This document shows positions 9,613 to 18,022 of a DNA stretch of 64,000 nt, one piece after another. The position numbers and the translations under genes are program-made. The stretch is from NCBI RefSeq assembly GCF_029211185.1, contig NZ_JARGDO010000001.1:221414-285413 (forward strand), given 5' to 3'. Origin of the DNA: Tessaracoccus caeni (GTDB lineage Bacteria > Actinomycetota > Actinomycetes > Propionibacteriales > Propionibacteriaceae). A model generated the notes under the pieces. It was given only the letters and a program-made list of their open reading frames with translations, was not told where the DNA came from and did no database searches. How positions within the stretch are numbered: position 1 is the stretch's first letter; each line of letters opens with the position of its first letter.

Positions 9613-9628
9613 AAGGAGCAACTCTACG

Positions 9629-10717
9629 TCACGCACCGTCCTGGGAGTGGGGCAACCACGCCTCACAGACCCATGACTCCTTCACCGGACGCGAATCCAG
9701 ACGGCCTCCGACCGCGGCGGCCCTGGCTTTCGCCGCAGAGAGCCCCACTCCGACGCCGGTGTCACCCGACCGCTCGCGCAGTGCATTGATCACCGTCAGC
9801 TCCCAGGCCTCTCCGGTCTGCTCGACGACCACGGTGCACGGGGCTTCAGTGCCCCCATGGCTCCGAACGTTGTGTAGTGCCTCGGCGATGATCCTCGCGG
9901 CGACCGCCGCGACGTCAGAGCGCAGCTCGCCGTGCCCTTGCTCGATCGCCTCCACAGAGAACCCCGCCCGTTTCAGCTCCCGGACGCCATGCGCAAGCGC
10001 CTGACTCGGGTTCATCTCCGACGCCGACGTCGACTTCAAGCCCTCAGCGAGCGCCCAGGTGGCTTGCCGGAGCGCCTGCTCCGCGGATCGAGCCCTGTCG
10101 GCGATCTCCTGCAGCGCTTCGGGATCCGCGACCCCTGACTCCCTGACCGCATCGGCCTGACGGGCCAACCGACTCAAGTCTCGGCTCACCGAGCCATGCA
10201 GTTCGGCGGCCAGCGCGGTCTGCTGGGCGTGGAAGCGTGACTCCACCCGGTCTGCCGCTGCTCGGGAGGCGTACCGGATGGCCAACCCACCACCCCAGAC
10301 GATGGCGGCGAGGCCGAGCCAGGAGACCAGCACGATCCCCAGGCCTCCCGTCACCACCTCGGGTTCGAACGGGCGCAGGCTCGCCCACACCCCCACCGCG
10401 ACGCCCGCGATCGTGATGACGACCGCGAGCGGGAACTCGTCGCGCCGGATGGCCGTGATGCAGGGAATCATGCAGAGATACAGCGAAAGGCCCGAGAACT
10501 CGGGGTCGACGAACGGCACCAATACCGCAACGAGGATCGCCATGCCCACGCCGATGCGCAGCCACCGTAGCGAGACGAGGATGGCGGCGACCGCGAGCAG
10601 ATCCATCGCAGTACTCGGCCACGGGAAGCGGTGAGCGCTCGCAAGCGAAATGATCGCGAGCACCAATCCAACGGTGGCCTCAAGCCAGCCCGCCTGGATC
10701 CACTTCAACGATCTCAC
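9629..10717 (-). CDS. Sensor histidine kinase, NarL/DesK type (second paralog)
   Basis: This 362-residue protein is a paralog of the downstream kinase along its whole length: polytopic N-terminus, H-box and HATPase_c domain. Its H-box reads ELHGSV, so the histidine (His174) is kept but the adjacent acidic residue, which helps catalysis in HisKA_3 kinases, is Gly. The ATPase N-box EALHNVRSHGG retains Asn. The GTG at 10715-10717 was chosen by alignment with the paralog; the frame is open 30 codons further up. It may be a poor kinase that works as a heterodimer partner or phosphatase. The 5' end faces the small secreted-peptide gene across about 120 bases. Confidence 0.85.
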   Translation of the reverse strand: MRSLKWIQAGWLEATVGLVLAIISLASAHRFPWPSTAMDLLAVAAILVSLRWLRIGVGMAILVAVLVPFVDPEFSGLSLYLCMIPCITAIRRDEFPLAVVITIAGVAVGVWASLRPFEPEVVTGGLGIVLVSWLGLAAIVWGGGLAIRYASRAAADRVESRFHAQQTALAAELHGSVSRDLSRLARQADAVRESGVADPEALQEIADRARSAEQALRQATWALAEGLKSTSASEMNPSQALAHGVRELKRAGFSVEAIEQGHGELRSDVAAVAARIIAEALHNVRSHGGTEAPCTVVVEQTGEAWELTVINALRERSGDTGVGVGLSAAKARAAAVGGRLDSRPVKESWVCEAWLPHSQDGA

Positions 10718-10836
10718 GCCGCTATCGTAGCGAGCCCCCTCTGGCCCCTCCTTCGCGGTAGGGCTTCTTGACGCTCCTGACCGGCCACATGCCGAGACGG
10801 ACAGCATCGGCGCCCCTCTTCACGCAGGCTAGGACC

Positions 10837-10980
10837 ATGAAGAACGCAATACTCGCCCTGTTACTGCTAGTCGGCCTCGTGGTCGTGCCCCAGCCGGCTC
10901 ACGCCGCCGAGGTCGACGTCGCGCCGCAGGCCTGGTGCGATCGCTGGTGGATACTGCCCTGGTGCCGCAACGCCGAGTAG
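10837..10980 (+). CDS. Small secreted peptide with a Trp-rich two-cysteine loop
   Basis: A 47-codon gene starts at ATG 10837 after an AGGACC ribosome binding site. Residues 1-23 form a textbook signal peptide: MKN, a run of Leu/Val, then a PQPAHA cleavage region. The predicted mature part is about 24 residues, beginning AEVDVAPQ and containing CDRWWILPWC, two cysteines eight residues apart around three tryptophans. A disulfide-closed loop is plausible. It reads divergently from two histidine kinases and ends 4 bases before the stop of a convergent glycosyltransferase gene. I recognise no family. A signalling peptide sensed by the adjacent kinases is an inference from position; a bacteriocin-like or structural role is also possible. 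Confidence 0.65.
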   Translation: MKNAILALLLLVGLVVVPQPAHAAEVDVAPQAWCDRWWILPWCRNAE

Positions 10981-10984
10981 ACCG

Positions 10985-12262
10985 TCAGACTGGCTGCGTG
11001 CGAGGGATCTGCTCGGCGCGCGCTCCCAGAAGGATCACGGCGACGAGGCTCCACAACAGCACGGCGTCGCCGGTGAGGTGCTGATACCACGTCCACTCCA
11101 ACTCGGCCAGCTTCCTCCGCGGCCACCACCAATACGGCGTCGCGAGGAAGATGACGACACCGAGGCCTCCCATCCATATCCAGACCCGCCCCGAGCCATT
11201 CAGCGCCCACAGCACCATCAAGGTGATCAGCGGCCATGCCCAGATCCAGTGGTGGCTCCAAGACACCGGCGAGCAGAAAAGGGCAGCGAAGCCCACCACG
11301 ACGCCGGCGACGACTCGCTGCCCGCTGCGCAGCAACCGCCATGCGCTCCAAGCGACGATCAGGCCCGCGACTAGTGACACGCCGAACCAGAGGAGGGTCG
11401 GCGTGGTGCCGTCCGTACCGAAGCGAGCGAGCGCGCCGTTGATCGATTGGTTCGACGCGTAGGCCGCGCCGCCGATCCGACCGGTGTTGAATACCACTTC
11501 GGTCCAGTACCGATGAGACTCGGCAGGCATCGCCAGGTGACCGATACCCGTGAAGAGCAGGAACGACGCCACCGTGCGCAGCATCGAACGCCAATCGCCT
11601 CGCAGGAAGAAGAACAGCAGGAAGACGGCTGGGGTCAGCTTGATCGCAATGGCCAGGCCCACCAGGGCTCCGCTCCACCACCGACGTCGCTCAGAACTCA
11701 CGTCGGCCAGCACCAGCGCGGTGAGGATGATGTTGACCTGTCCGAAGAGGAAGGTCTCCCGCACGGGACCGAACCAGAGGCCCACGGTGAAGGCGATCAT
11801 CATCACCAGCGTGATATCGCGCTGCGTCACGCCCTTGGGCAGCAGCGCAGCGAGGGGAGTACGTCGCTCGATCAGACGAGCGATCCACCAGAGGCAGGCC
11901 ATCGAGCCCAGCGTCAACAACAGGGATCCCACCCAGAGCGGGATCATCGCGAAGGCGCTGAACAGCACGGCGGCGATCGGCGGGTAGGTGAAGGGAAGCA
12001 GCGCGCCCTGGCTCAGCGGTGGCATCGCGCCGTAGAGCGGGCCCCCTTCCAGGAAAACCTGGCCGCCCGTGCGATAGACGTCGAAGTCGATCCGGTAGGG
12101 CATGAAAACCCGTCCCGGCGGATAGACCGCCCACGAGACCACGCTGAGGATGAGCAGGACAATGGTCGTCACCCGGGTCACGGGGGATCGAAGCACGCGA
12201 AGCACGGTGGAAGGCGACCAATCTCTAGATGTCAATAGTGACGTGCCGGGATATCGGCGCAA
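10985..12262 (-). CDS. Polytopic GT87-family mannosyltransferase (DUF2029)
   Basis: The protein (up to 425 residues) has about ten membrane helices and the pattern of glycosyltransferase family 87, enzymes that use polyprenyl-phosphate-mannose to build alpha-1,2-mannosyl branches on the outer face of the membrane. The first extracytoplasmic loop holds RIDFDVYRTGG, with the expected acidic catalytic residue, and FLFGQVNI is the second conserved block. The start is uncertain: TTG at 12262 gives the longest frame, GTG at 12205 (57 bases shorter) also leaves a complete protein, and neither has a good ribosome binding site. It follows a GT4 enzyme by about 30 bases, suggesting a shared glycan or lipoglycan pathway. 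Confidence 0.82.
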   Translation of the reverse strand: MRRYPGTSLLTSRDWSPSTVLRVLRSPVTRVTTIVLLILSVVSWAVYPPGRVFMPYRIDFDVYRTGGQVFLEGGPLYGAMPPLSQGALLPFTYPPIAAVLFSAFAMIPLWVGSLLLTLGSMACLWWIARLIERRTPLAALLPKGVTQRDITLVMMIAFTVGLWFGPVRETFLFGQVNIILTALVLADVSSERRRWWSGALVGLAIAIKLTPAVFLLFFFLRGDWRSMLRTVASFLLFTGIGHLAMPAESHRYWTEVVFNTGRIGGAAYASNQSINGALARFGTDGTTPTLLWFGVSLVAGLIVAWSAWRLLRSGQRVVAGVVVGFAALFCSPVSWSHHWIWAWPLITLMVLWALNGSGRVWIWMGGLGVVIFLATPYWWWPRRKLAELEWTWYQHLTGDAVLLWSLVAVILLGARAEQIPRTQPV

Positions 12263-12292
12263 ACGACGTTAGCACCGCCCGCGAGTCGAGAC

Positions 12293-13378
12293 CTATCCGA
12301 CGGAGGCGTGCAGCGTGAGCATCCGCTCCACGGCGCGTCCCCAGCTGTAACTCTCCGCGCGTGCCCGAGCCGCCGCCCGGAAGTCGGAACCGAGGCGCGG
12401 CAGCAAGGACTCGACGGCGTCCGCCAGTGACACGGCGTCGGGCGCCCCGTGCGCGCCGCTCGTCGCGTCCACCACCTCATGCGCTCCCCCGCGATTCGAC
12501 GTCACCACTGGCGTGCCGCAGGCCAGCGCCTCGAGCACCGCGAGCCCGAAGGTCTCCGCGGGGCACACCGACAACGAGAGATCATGGCCGACGAAGGCGC
12601 TTGCCACCTCTTCACGTTCGGCGAGAAATCCCATGAAGCGCACCGGGGTATCGCCCGCAAGCTTGGCCAATGCGGCGCGGTCCGGGCCTGTTCCGTACAT
12701 GTCCAGCCGGAGCCTGTGCCCTCGTCGATGGAGCTCCACGGCCGTTTCGACGGCCAACTGCGGGCTCTTCTCGTGGCTGAGCCGCCCGACGTAGCAGAGC
12801 TTGAGCACCCCGTCGTCGATCGGCGCGCCATGGCGAGGGTGGAACGTACAAAGGTCCACCCCCAGCGGCACCAGCTCCACCCGTCCCGGAACGGAGCGGA
12901 ACTCCTCGGCCGCGAATCGGCTGGTCACCACCACGGCATCGAAACGCGACGCCAGCCGCCTGTTCAGCGCTCCCACGCCTGCCCTGACGCCAGGCCCCCA
13001 ACGCAGCCACATGGCCAGCATGTCGGTGAGCCGTTCGTGGCTGAACAGCACCGATCCCACTCCATGGCGCCGCGCCCACTCTCCCGCGCCGGTCAGGGTC
13101 CACTTGTCGCTCACCTCGATGCTGGTGGGCCTGAACCGGCGCAGCACCTCCGTCGCACGCCAGGGGCGCACGACCATCCGGTACTGCTCGGACACTTTCG
13201 GCGACGCGATCGTAGCGATCAGCCCGCGCTCCGTCTCGACGACCTGGTCGCGCTCGCCGGGGATGATCAGCAGCCGCTCGTGCCCCGCCTCCACGTACCC
13301 TTTGCCGAGTTCCTCGATCGCAACCCGCATACCTCCCGAGGTCGGCGAGACGAAGTTGGCGAGTTGAGCGATGCGCAT
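12293..13378 (-). CDS. Glycosyltransferase family 4 (GT-B fold)
   Basis: The 361-residue protein begins MRIAQLANFVSPTSGGMR, the GT-B nucleotide-sugar enzyme start with its glycine-rich loop, and has the C-terminal donor-binding block YVGRLSHEKSPQ and the EX7E motif in PAETFGLAVLEAL. GT4 enzymes of this type add sugars to lipids such as phosphatidylinositol mannosides or to small acceptors. ATG 13378 is preceded by GGGTGG; the frame extends 13 codons further up without family similarity. It precedes the GT87 gene in the same direction, so both probably act on one cell-envelope glycan. The acceptor cannot be read from sequence. Confidence 0.87.
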   Translation of the reverse strand: MRIAQLANFVSPTSGGMRVAIEELGKGYVEAGHERLLIIPGERDQVVETERGLIATIASPKVSEQYRMVVRPWRATEVLRRFRPTSIEVSDKWTLTGAGEWARRHGVGSVLFSHERLTDMLAMWLRWGPGVRAGVGALNRRLASRFDAVVVTSRFAAEEFRSVPGRVELVPLGVDLCTFHPRHGAPIDDGVLKLCYVGRLSHEKSPQLAVETAVELHRRGHRLRLDMYGTGPDRAALAKLAGDTPVRFMGFLAEREEVASAFVGHDLSLSVCPAETFGLAVLEALACGTPVVTSNRGGAHEVVDATSGAHGAPDAVSLADAVESLLPRLGSDFRAAARARAESYSWGRAVERMLTLHASVG

Positions 13379-13472
13379 CCACCCATTGAAACACGTCTCG
13401 CGGCCGCACTCCGCCACGCTCTTTGAGGTGCGACGAGCTCTGCGAGGAGCGTCGAAGAGAGCGTGACTGCTC

Positions 13473-14264
13473 CTAGTCGAGCAGGGTGCGGTCGGAGAGG
13501 GTCGCTCCCTTGATCTTCCCGAACTCCTCGAGCAGCTGTTCAGCCGTGATCGACTTCTTGGCTTCCTCGTCCACCTCGAGAACGACGCGGCCCTCGTGCA
13601 TCATGATCAGGCGATTGCCCAGCTCGATGGCCTGGTGCATGTTGTGGGTCACCATGAGCGCGGTGAGGTTGTGCTCCCCCACCATCTCGCCGGTGAGCCG
13701 AGTGATCAGCTCCGCACGCGACGGATCCAGCGCGGCCGTGTGCTCGTCCAGCAGCAGAATCGACGGACGTGTGTGAGCGGCCATCAACAGGCTCAGCGCC
13801 TGGCGCTGCCCACCGGAGAGCATGCCGACGCGCATCTCCAACCTGTTCTCCAGCCCCAGATCGAGCTGCTCCAGCGCATGGCGGTACTCCTCGCGCTTCG
13901 CCTTGGTCACGGCGAGGCCGAGGCCACGGCGCTTGCCTCGGGCGAATGCGATCGAGAGGTTCTCCTCGATGGTCAGGTGCGGTGACGTGCCGGCCATCGG
14001 ATCCTGGAAGACGCGCGCCACCCAGCGAGCACGCTGATGCTCGGGCGTGCGAGTGACGTTCTTACCGTCGATGACGACGGTGCCACCCTCGGGCAGGTAG
14101 CGCCCTGAGATCACGTTCAGCATGGTGGACTTGCCCGCGCCGTTGGAGCCGATGACGGTGACGAAGTCGCCCTCGTTCAGCCGCAGCGAGAGCGAGTCGA
14201 GCGCGGTGCGCTCGTTGACGGTGCCGGGGAAGAACCGCTTTGTGACGTTGTTGAGCTCGAGCAT
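13473..14264 (-). CDS. ABC importer ATP-binding protein
   Basis: The 263-residue ATPase has Walker A GSNGAGKST (39-47), signature LSGGQ (149-153), Walker B ILLLDE (169-174) and the H-loop in MVTHNMHQA. It starts at ATG 14264, sharing one base with the stop of the permease gene and preceded by an AGGGAAGG ribosome binding site; the longer frame above this ATG is the permease read out of frame. It is the last gene of an importer operon with a branched-chain-type permease and two binding proteins. This PF04392-type system in other bacteria imports tryptophan or related compounds (the TrpXYZ type). Confidence 0.92.
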   Translation of the reverse strand: MLELNNVTKRFFPGTVNERTALDSLSLRLNEGDFVTVIGSNGAGKSTMLNVISGRYLPEGGTVVIDGKNVTRTPEHQRARWVARVFQDPMAGTSPHLTIEENLSIAFARGKRRGLGLAVTKAKREEYRHALEQLDLGLENRLEMRVGMLSGGQRQALSLLMAAHTRPSILLLDEHTAALDPSRAELITRLTGEMVGEHNLTALMVTHNMHQAIELGNRLIMMHEGRVVLEVDEEAKKSITAEQLLEEFGKIKGATLSDRTLLD

Positions 14265-15166
14265 CAGACCTTCCCTCCCACGGCCTGCGCCTTGGCAGCC
14301 CGACGCTTCACCCGCACTTGTTTCAGCGGCCCGAAGTTGGGCAGCACCAGCGCCACGACCACCAGCACCGCCGAGATCAGCTTCATATCGTTCGGGTTGA
14401 GGCCGACGCTGAGCGCGGCCTGGATGATGGCCCGGTAGATCACCGAGCCCAGGATGGCGGCCAACACGGCCTGCCACACGTTGGTCATGCCGAAGATGGC
14501 CTGGCCGATGATCACCGACGCGAGGCCCGCGACGATCAGGCCGATACCCATCGAGATGTCGGCGTATCCGTTGTACTGGGCCACCCAGGAGCCGCACAGC
14601 GCGACCAGACCGTTGGACAAGGCGAGGCCGACGACCTTCGTCTTGCCGGTCGCGATGCCTTGTGAGCGGGCCATCAGCTCATTGTCTCCGGTGGCCCGCA
14701 GCGCGACGCCGTAGTTGGTGCCGAGGAAGAAATAGAGCACCAGCCCGATGATCGCCACCCAGACCGCGAAGGAACCGACCGAGACCCACGTGGCGAGCAG
14801 TTTCTCCTCCCGCATTCCGGTGAACATGGTGGTTTCGCGCAGCAGCGGCAAGTTCGCCTTGCCCATGATGCGCAGGTTGATCGAGTAGAGGGCGATCTGG
14901 GTGAGGATGCCGGCCAGCAGCGGGTTGATGTTGCCCCAGACGTGGAGCAATCCCGTGATCACGCCCGCGAGGAGGCCTGCGATCACCGCGGCCACGATCG
15001 CCACCTGGAACGGCACCCCATTGACGATGAGGATGGCGGTGACGGCGGCTCCCGTGGTGAAGGAGCCGTCGACGGTCAGGTCTGGGAAATCGAGCACGCG
15101 GTAGGTCAGGTACACGCCCAACGCCATCACGGCGTAGAGCAGGCCTACCTCGAGGGCGATGATCAT
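14264..15166 (-). CDS. ABC importer permease (BPD_transp_2 family)
   Basis: The 300-residue protein has eight or nine membrane helices and the BPD_transp_2 pattern of branched-chain amino acid and ribose permeases, including the cytoplasmic coupling segment GVALRATGDNELMARSQGI near residues 155-173. It starts 10 bases after the stop of the nearest binding-protein gene and overlaps the ATPase gene by one base. Only one permease gene is present, so the transporter should be a homodimer in the membrane. Confidence 0.92.
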   Translation of the reverse strand: MIIALEVGLLYAVMALGVYLTYRVLDFPDLTVDGSFTTGAAVTAILIVNGVPFQVAIVAAVIAGLLAGVITGLLHVWGNINPLLAGILTQIALYSINLRIMGKANLPLLRETTMFTGMREEKLLATWVSVGSFAVWVAIIGLVLYFFLGTNYGVALRATGDNELMARSQGIATGKTKVVGLALSNGLVALCGSWVAQYNGYADISMGIGLIVAGLASVIIGQAIFGMTNVWQAVLAAILGSVIYRAIIQAALSVGLNPNDMKLISAVLVVVALVLPNFGPLKQVRVKRRAAKAQAVGGKV

Positions 15167-15176
15167 GGGAGCAGCC

Positions 15177-16220
15177 TCAGAACTTCTTGGTCGCGCGGGA
15201 GAGGATCGACTCCGGCAGAGTGATGCCCTGCTTGGCGGCGCCGGCCTCGTTCACGAACAGGTCGAACTCTTTCTGGGTCTCCACCGGAACCTCGCTGGCC
15301 GGCGTGCCGCCGAGCAGCTTGAGCATGATCGTGGCGGCATCGCGCCCCTGCTGGGTGTAGTTCACGGAGAGCCCGGCCGCAGCACCACGCTCCATGGTCG
15401 ACTCGTCGGACGCGAACACCGCCTTGCCCTTGCCCTCGGCAACCTCGAGGACGGACTCGGCCGCGGACACCACGACGTTGTCGGTGGGGATCAGGTAGAC
15501 GTCCGCTTCGAGCGACTCGGCAGCCTGCTTCACCTCGGCGCTGTTGGTGACCGTCACGGTCTTGATCTCGAGTCCCAGATCGGCGGCGTGCTTCTCGGCC
15601 TCTGCCACCTGAACCTCGGAGTTCACCTCACCCGAGGAGTACACGATGCCGACGGACTTGGTCTCCGGCAGCGCCTCGAGGATCAGCTCCAGCTGCTCCT
15701 TCATCGGATTGAGGTCGGAAGCCCCGGTGACGTTGGCGTCCGGCGCGTCCCAGCTCGCGGTGAGGCCGGCAGCAACCGGATCGGTCACGGCGGAGAACAC
15801 GATGGGACGGTCGTCGATCACGCTGGCCAGGGCCTGAGCCGGAGGGGTCGCGATGCCGTAGAAGCCGTCGTAGTCCGAGGACGCGAAAGTGCCGGCGATG
15901 CTGGTAAGGGTGCCCTGGTCCGCCTGCGGGTTCTGCACGTCGATGGTGAGGTTCTTCCCCTCCTCGTACCCGGCCTCCTTCATGCCCTCGACGAAGCCCG
16001 CGTAGGCCGCGTCGAGCGCGGGGTGGGTGACGAAAACGATCGCACCGATCTTGATCGACTCCGGCAGCCCGCCTTCGGTCGGGTCTCCGCTCGGCGCACC
16101 GGTCGCGGTGCCCGGAGCCCCGGGGGTCTCCGGCGCTTCGGGGGTGGCGTTGCCTCCGCACGCGGTGAGCGCCAGGGCGCCGGCCGCGAGGGTGGCCATG
16201 ATGGTGGCCTTGATCTTCAT
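15177..16220 (-). CDS. ABC transporter substrate-binding lipoprotein (second copy)
   Basis: The 347-residue protein has a lipoprotein signal peptide with lipobox LTAC (Cys21), a Gly/Pro/Thr linker of about 40 residues, and an ABC_sub_bind (PF04392) domain starting IKIGAIVFVTHPALDAA. Shared blocks ATPPAQALA and DRPIVFSAVTDP also occur in the neighbouring binding protein. It lies directly upstream of the permease in an operon order binding protein 1, binding protein 2, permease, ATPase. The ligand is probably an aromatic amino acid or a hydrophobic small molecule, from family precedent only. Confidence 0.92.
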   Translation of the reverse strand: MKIKATIMATLAAGALALTACGGNATPEAPETPGAPGTATGAPSGDPTEGGLPESIKIGAIVFVTHPALDAAYAGFVEGMKEAGYEEGKNLTIDVQNPQADQGTLTSIAGTFASSDYDGFYGIATPPAQALASVIDDRPIVFSAVTDPVAAGLTASWDAPDANVTGASDLNPMKEQLELILEALPETKSVGIVYSSGEVNSEVQVAEAEKHAADLGLEIKTVTVTNSAEVKQAAESLEADVYLIPTDNVVVSAAESVLEVAEGKGKAVFASDESTMERGAAAGLSVNYTQQGRDAATIMLKLLGGTPASEVPVETQKEFDLFVNEAGAAKQGITLPESILSRATKKF

Positions 16221-16309
16221 AATTCTCCTTGCGTATGTGGCAGGGCTTCGTTGGATGTGTAGCTGCCGCGCGGGCGCGAAGCAGGGACTCTGCGGGAACT
16301 CCCCAGAGA

Positions 16310-17314
16310 CTATTCGACGATGCGGTCGGCCTTGGCGAGCGTCTCCGGCGAGATCTCCACGCCCATCCGCTTGGCCGCCTCAGGGTTGACGGTGAACTCG
16401 AGCGACTCCTGGATCTCGACCGGCGTCACGGCGATGTCGGAGCCGTCGATGATCTTCAGGAGCAGACGTGCGGTCTGCTTGCCCTGGGCCTTGTAGTCGG
16501 TGGCGAGGGTCGCCGCTGCACCGCGGTCGACCGAGTCGGCGTCGGAGGTGAACAGCAGTCGCTGGTTCTTCTCGGCCACCTGCACCATGGACTCGATGCC
16601 GCTCACGACGTTGTTGTCGTTACCGACGTAATAGGCGTCTACGTCGAGCGACTCGGCGGCCTGCGCGATCTCGGACGAGTTGATCACCGGGGCGGTCTTC
16701 ACCTCGATGCCCTTGGCGGCCGCGGCTTCGGTCATCATGTCGGCCTGAATCTCGGCGTTCACCTCGGACGAGGTGTAGACGATGCCGATGGTCTTGATAT
16801 CCGGCACCAACTCCAGGAGGTATTCGAGCTGACGGTCGGCAGGGATCTGGTCGGAAGTGCCCGTGACGTTGCCGCCTGGCGCCTCCATCGACTCCACCAG
16901 ACCGGCAGCGACCGGATCCGTCACCGAGGCGAACACGATCGGGCGATCGGCGATGGTCTGCGCGAGCGCCTGCGCAGGGGGCGTGGCGATCGCGACGAAG
17001 TATCCGTGATCGCTGGACGCGTACGTGTTCGCGATGTTGGTGAGGGTCTGCTGGTCGCCCTGCGGATTCTGGAACTCGAGCGTCAGATTCTCGCCCTCGA
17101 CGTAGCCGGCTTCGGCCAGCCCCTCCTTCACGCCCTCGAAGACGGCGTCCAGCGACGGGTGCGAGACGATCGTGACCGCACCGATCGACACCTGCTCCTT
17201 CGCCGACTCGCCGGTGGTCGGACTTCCGCCGGCCGTGGGCGTAGCGGACGGGCTCGAACAGCCGGCGGCCAAGACAGTGGCGGCCAGAATCCCGGCCAGC
17301 ACAGCGCGCTTCAT
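16310..17314 (-). CDS. ABC transporter substrate-binding lipoprotein (first copy)
   Basis: The 334-residue protein is a paralog of the next gene: lipobox LAAGC (Cys19), short Ser/Thr-rich linker, then the same ABC_sub_bind fold with IVSHPSLDAVFEG and DRPIVFASVTDPVAAG. It is first in the importer operon. The two binding proteins differ across the ligand-binding lobes, so they may feed one permease with different ligands. The upstream 115 bases include a TTGATATCAA palindrome (17390-17399) that could be part of a promoter or a regulator site. Confidence 0.92.
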   Translation of the reverse strand: MKRAVLAGILAATVLAAGCSSPSATPTAGGSPTTGESAKEQVSIGAVTIVSHPSLDAVFEGVKEGLAEAGYVEGENLTLEFQNPQGDQQTLTNIANTYASSDHGYFVAIATPPAQALAQTIADRPIVFASVTDPVAAGLVESMEAPGGNVTGTSDQIPADRQLEYLLELVPDIKTIGIVYTSSEVNAEIQADMMTEAAAAKGIEVKTAPVINSSEIAQAAESLDVDAYYVGNDNNVVSGIESMVQVAEKNQRLLFTSDADSVDRGAAATLATDYKAQGKQTARLLLKIIDGSDIAVTPVEIQESLEFTVNPEAAKRMGVEISPETLAKADRIVE

Positions 17315-17430
17315 TGACGTCTCCTCATCGCATTGGTGTCGGGAACACCCTACAGAGCACCTCCGACGGCCCCCACCCCGCCACCGCCTTTGATATCAAG
17401 TCGATACATTCTCGGGCCCTGAAACACGAA

Positions 17431-17454
17431 GAAGGGGCCCTTTCGGGCCCCTTC
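17431..17454 (-). terminator. Terminator of the alpha operon after rplQ
   Basis: A 10-bp perfect stem GAAGGGGCCC / GGGCCCCTTC with a four-base loop lies 23 bases past the rplQ stop; the minus strand continues TTCGTGTTTC. It separates the ribosomal transcript from the ABC importer operon. Confidence 0.85.
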
Positions 17455-17476
17455 TCCTAACGCATACAGCCTCAGA

Positions 17477-17968
17477 TCACTTGGCTTCTTCCGAGGCCTC
17501 GTCGGCGGCGGCGGTCTCCTCCGCGGCCTCCTCGATCTGCGCCTTGACCTCGTCGGCCTTGGCGGTGGCGGCCGGCGCGGTGCGGCCCTTGTTCGAGCGC
17601 GACTGCTCCACCGTCTCGGTGATGATCTCGATCACGGCCATGGGGGCGTTGTCGCCCTTGCGGTTGCCGATCTTGGTGATCCGGGTGTAGCCACCCTCGC
17701 GATCCTTGAGGGTGGGCGCGATCTCCTCGAACAGCACGGCCACGGTGTCGCGGTCGATGATGTCCTTGAGCACCAGACGACGCGAGTGCAGATCGCCGCG
17801 CTTGGCCTTGGTGATCAGCTTCTCGGCCAGCGGCTGCACGCGGCGAGCCTTGGTCTCGGTGGTGGTGACGCGGCCGTGCTCGAAGAGCTGGCTGGCCAGG
17901 TTACGCAGGATGATGCGCTCGTGGGTGGGGGTGCCGCCCAGGCGAGGGCCCTTGGTTGGCTTCGGCAT
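17477..17968 (-). CDS. rplQ: 50S ribosomal protein L17
   Basis: L17 sits near the exit tunnel of the large subunit. The first 115 residues are the family core ([21 protein letters not shown] and [19 protein letters not shown]). A 45-residue Ala/Glu-rich acidic tail follows, an extension common in actinobacterial L17. It is the last gene of the alpha operon, directly after rpoA. truA, which usually follows, has moved. Confidence 0.97.
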   Translation of the reverse strand: MPKPTKGPRLGGTPTHERIILRNLASQLFEHGRVTTTETKARRVQPLAEKLITKAKRGDLHSRRLVLKDIIDRDTVAVLFEEIAPTLKDREGGYTRITKIGNRKGDNAPMAVIEIITETVEQSRSNKGRTAPAATAKADEVKAQIEEAAEETAAADEASEEAK

Positions 17969-18022
17969 TTCTCTATCTCCAGGTGTGAATGATTCAGTGC
18001 GAGCCGTGGCTCGCCGGGCGGG

